From assembly GCA_030710605.1 (NCBI GenBank), contig CP092870.1:15414684-15478683 (forward strand): a stretch of DNA of 64,000 bases, read 5' to 3'. Shown piece by piece: positions 63,123 to 64,000 of this stretch. The position numbers were made by a program, and so were the translations under genes. Origin of the DNA: Cordylochernes scorpioides. Lineage: Eukaryota; Arthropoda; Arachnida; Pseudoscorpiones; Chernetidae. Each line of letters opens with the position of its first letter. The stretch's first letter is position 1. The notes under the pieces were generated by a model, which did no database searches, was not told the origin of the DNA, and saw only the letters and a list, made by a program, of their open reading frames with translations.

Positions 63123-63300
63123 CAGGGGTCGGTAACTTTTTGAGTCAGAAGAGTCAAAAATTACAATTTACAAAATTTCAAAGTTTTCAAAGAGCCACAA
63201 TTTTTTTCTTGCCAATAAATAGTACTCTCATAAATAATATTTGCGTATGGAACTATATAAAGAGCTTCACATCCAAAGAGCCGCAGTTTGCCGACCTCTG
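63123..63300. mobile_element. hAT-type MITE, uninterrupted
   Basis: CAGGGGTCGG at the left, CCGACCTCTG at the right, body with AAAAATTACAATTTACAAA and CTTCACATCCAAAGAGCCG. Flanks GTATACTG/GTCTAGTG are an imperfect 8-bp duplication. Confidence 0.8.
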
Positions 63301-63378
63301 GTCTAGTGGGTTGAATGAGATATTCCAACATATATTAAATCACTAAAGGAAGAGACAAATACAATATATTTTCGATGA

Positions 63379-63384
63379 TTTATT
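63379..63384 (-). promoter_or_regulatory. Polyadenylation signal of the V-ATPase gene
   Basis: AATAAA on the minus strand, 44 bases past the stop codon. Confidence 0.75.
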
Positions 63385-63427
63385 TTAATAAAAACAACTT
63401 TACAGAGAGACAGACAATTTGGGCGCA

Positions 63428-63635
63428 TCAAGCTTTTGTGCTAAGCATCAGGCCCACAATGAGGCCGTATAGTCCCAGGACCTCGGCGAAGATGAGAACC
63501 AGGATCATGCCCACGAAGAGCTTAGGTTGTTTGGAAACTCCGATGACCCCGTAGTAGCCGGCGATGCCGATGGCATATCCTGCAGCCAGGCCGCTCAGCC
63601 CCGTGGCCAGCCCTCCGCTCAGATGGGTCAATCCC
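63428..63635 (-). CDS. V-ATPase proteolipid (subunit c), last coding exon
   Basis: Terminal exon of the 16-kDa proteolipid that forms the proton-carrying ring of the vacuolar ATPase in endomembranes. It begins after the acceptor CTGTGTGGCAG; the first base completes a split codon. About 68 residues: third membrane helix ([19 protein letters not shown]), loop [12 protein letters not shown], and fourth helix [18 protein letters not shown] with the conserved proton-binding Glu, ending LMLSTKA. The loop usually reads GDAGVRGTAQQPRLF in animals; here [15 protein letters not shown], so it may be a divergent paralogue. Upstream exons lie beyond the right edge. Confidence 0.93.
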
Positions 63636-64000
63636 CTGCCACACAGGATAGACAATTGACAATTAAAATTATTTTATTGACATCTTGTCAATACAGGCAA
63701 AGTGCACAGTCTGCACTATTAAAAAAAAAACTAATTATAACAACAACAAAAGCCTTTATTGAGGACCTCTCGTCCTATAAAGGATTCGCCAATTTACAGA
63801 GTAATTGAAGAGAAGAGAACTAAGAATACAGAGAGAAACCTATATGTAGTAGATATAGTATAGTATTTTCTACACTGTGACTATAAACAACAGCAGCAAC
63901 AAACCTTTTACTGGAATCAAAGTCCCATACAGGATTCGTCATTCTAATCCTGACAAAGATTATTTACATATAATTATTTACATCAATTAGATTATGTATA
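63636..64000 (-). other. Intron with two LINE/SINE 3' tails
   Basis: Intron of the V-ATPase gene. At 63735-63790 and 63888-63950 the minus strand shows GAATCCTTTATAGGACGAGA or GAATCCTGTATGGGACTTTG-type sequence, then (A)ATAAAGGC or AAAGG and (TTG)n, the same terminal cassette as the LINE at 55508. Confidence 0.7.

Overview
This is AT-rich animal DNA, most likely arthropod. The basis is two recognisable terminal exons. The left edge carries the last coding exon of a SURF4 homologue (plus strand). The right edge carries the last coding exon of a V-ATPase proteolipid (subunit c) homologue (minus strand). The two genes are tail to tail, and the roughly 62 kb between them holds almost no host coding sequence. 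It is a dense, multiply nested mosaic of mobile elements and tandem repeats. The species cannot be fixed from the sequence alone; a chelicerate is a guess.

Autonomous-type elements. There is one Tc1-like element at 41830-43248 with an unbroken 343-codon transposase and nearly identical 46-bp ends. There are two complete but broken mariners (34548-35871 and 61673-62952), a broken BED-finger hAT (27635-29498), Helitron pieces and short Helitrons (3-5 kb, 11.7-12.6 kb, 50-52 kb), LINE 3' ends, three solo LTRs that all sit between ATAT duplications, and a BEL/Pao-type LTR element (55939-59857). That last element has identical LTR sequences, tandem repeats in its leader, and a single 612-codon reading frame that joins a gag-like start to the beginning of a reverse transcriptase.

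Short elements. These are a tRNA-headed SINE of about 310 bp (seven main copies), pogo-type MITEs, a Tc1-type MITE, a hAT MITE, and several foldback families. One foldback family has a tRNA-like sequence at its centre.

The most interesting signal is a set of hammerhead-ribozyme sequences in at least three repeat families. The clearest is at 48344-48384 (minus strand). It has all core bases, a 5-bp stem I, a 4-bp stem II, and a palindromic ACGCGU in place of a stem III hairpin. Related motifs with intact or nearly intact cores lie at 21607-21646, 24330-24370, 25573-25604 and 33168-33212, and a graded series of decayed copies surrounds them. The layout resembles Penelope-like or retrozyme hammerheads, but no Penelope reverse transcriptase is present here.

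RNA genes and relics. There is a good tRNA-Tyr with a 16-nt intron (50601-50689), a tRNA-Phe body carrying the anticodon GGA (51219-51291), a tRNA-Ala pseudogene, a tRNA-like foldback core, and a U6 snRNA pseudogene inside a SINE (16697-16797). The tRNA-Tyr and the Phe-bodied tRNA both lie between Helitron-type ends.

Region by region: 0-5 kb SURF4, SINEs, Helitron; 5-11 kb AT-rich tandem repeats and MITEs; 11-14 kb an array built from part of an unrecognised exon, with a Helitron inside; 14-27 kb foldbacks, hammerhead elements, solo LTRs; 27-30 kb a three-level nest (SINE, hAT MITE, hAT); 30-36 kb tandem repeats, foldbacks, mariner; 36-46 kb foldbacks, 30-bp minisatellite, Tc1, solo LTR; 46-54 kb pogo-like element, hammerhead element, Helitrons with tRNAs; 55-60 kb LINE and BEL/Pao element; 60-64 kb Tc1 and mariner relics and the V-ATPase exon.
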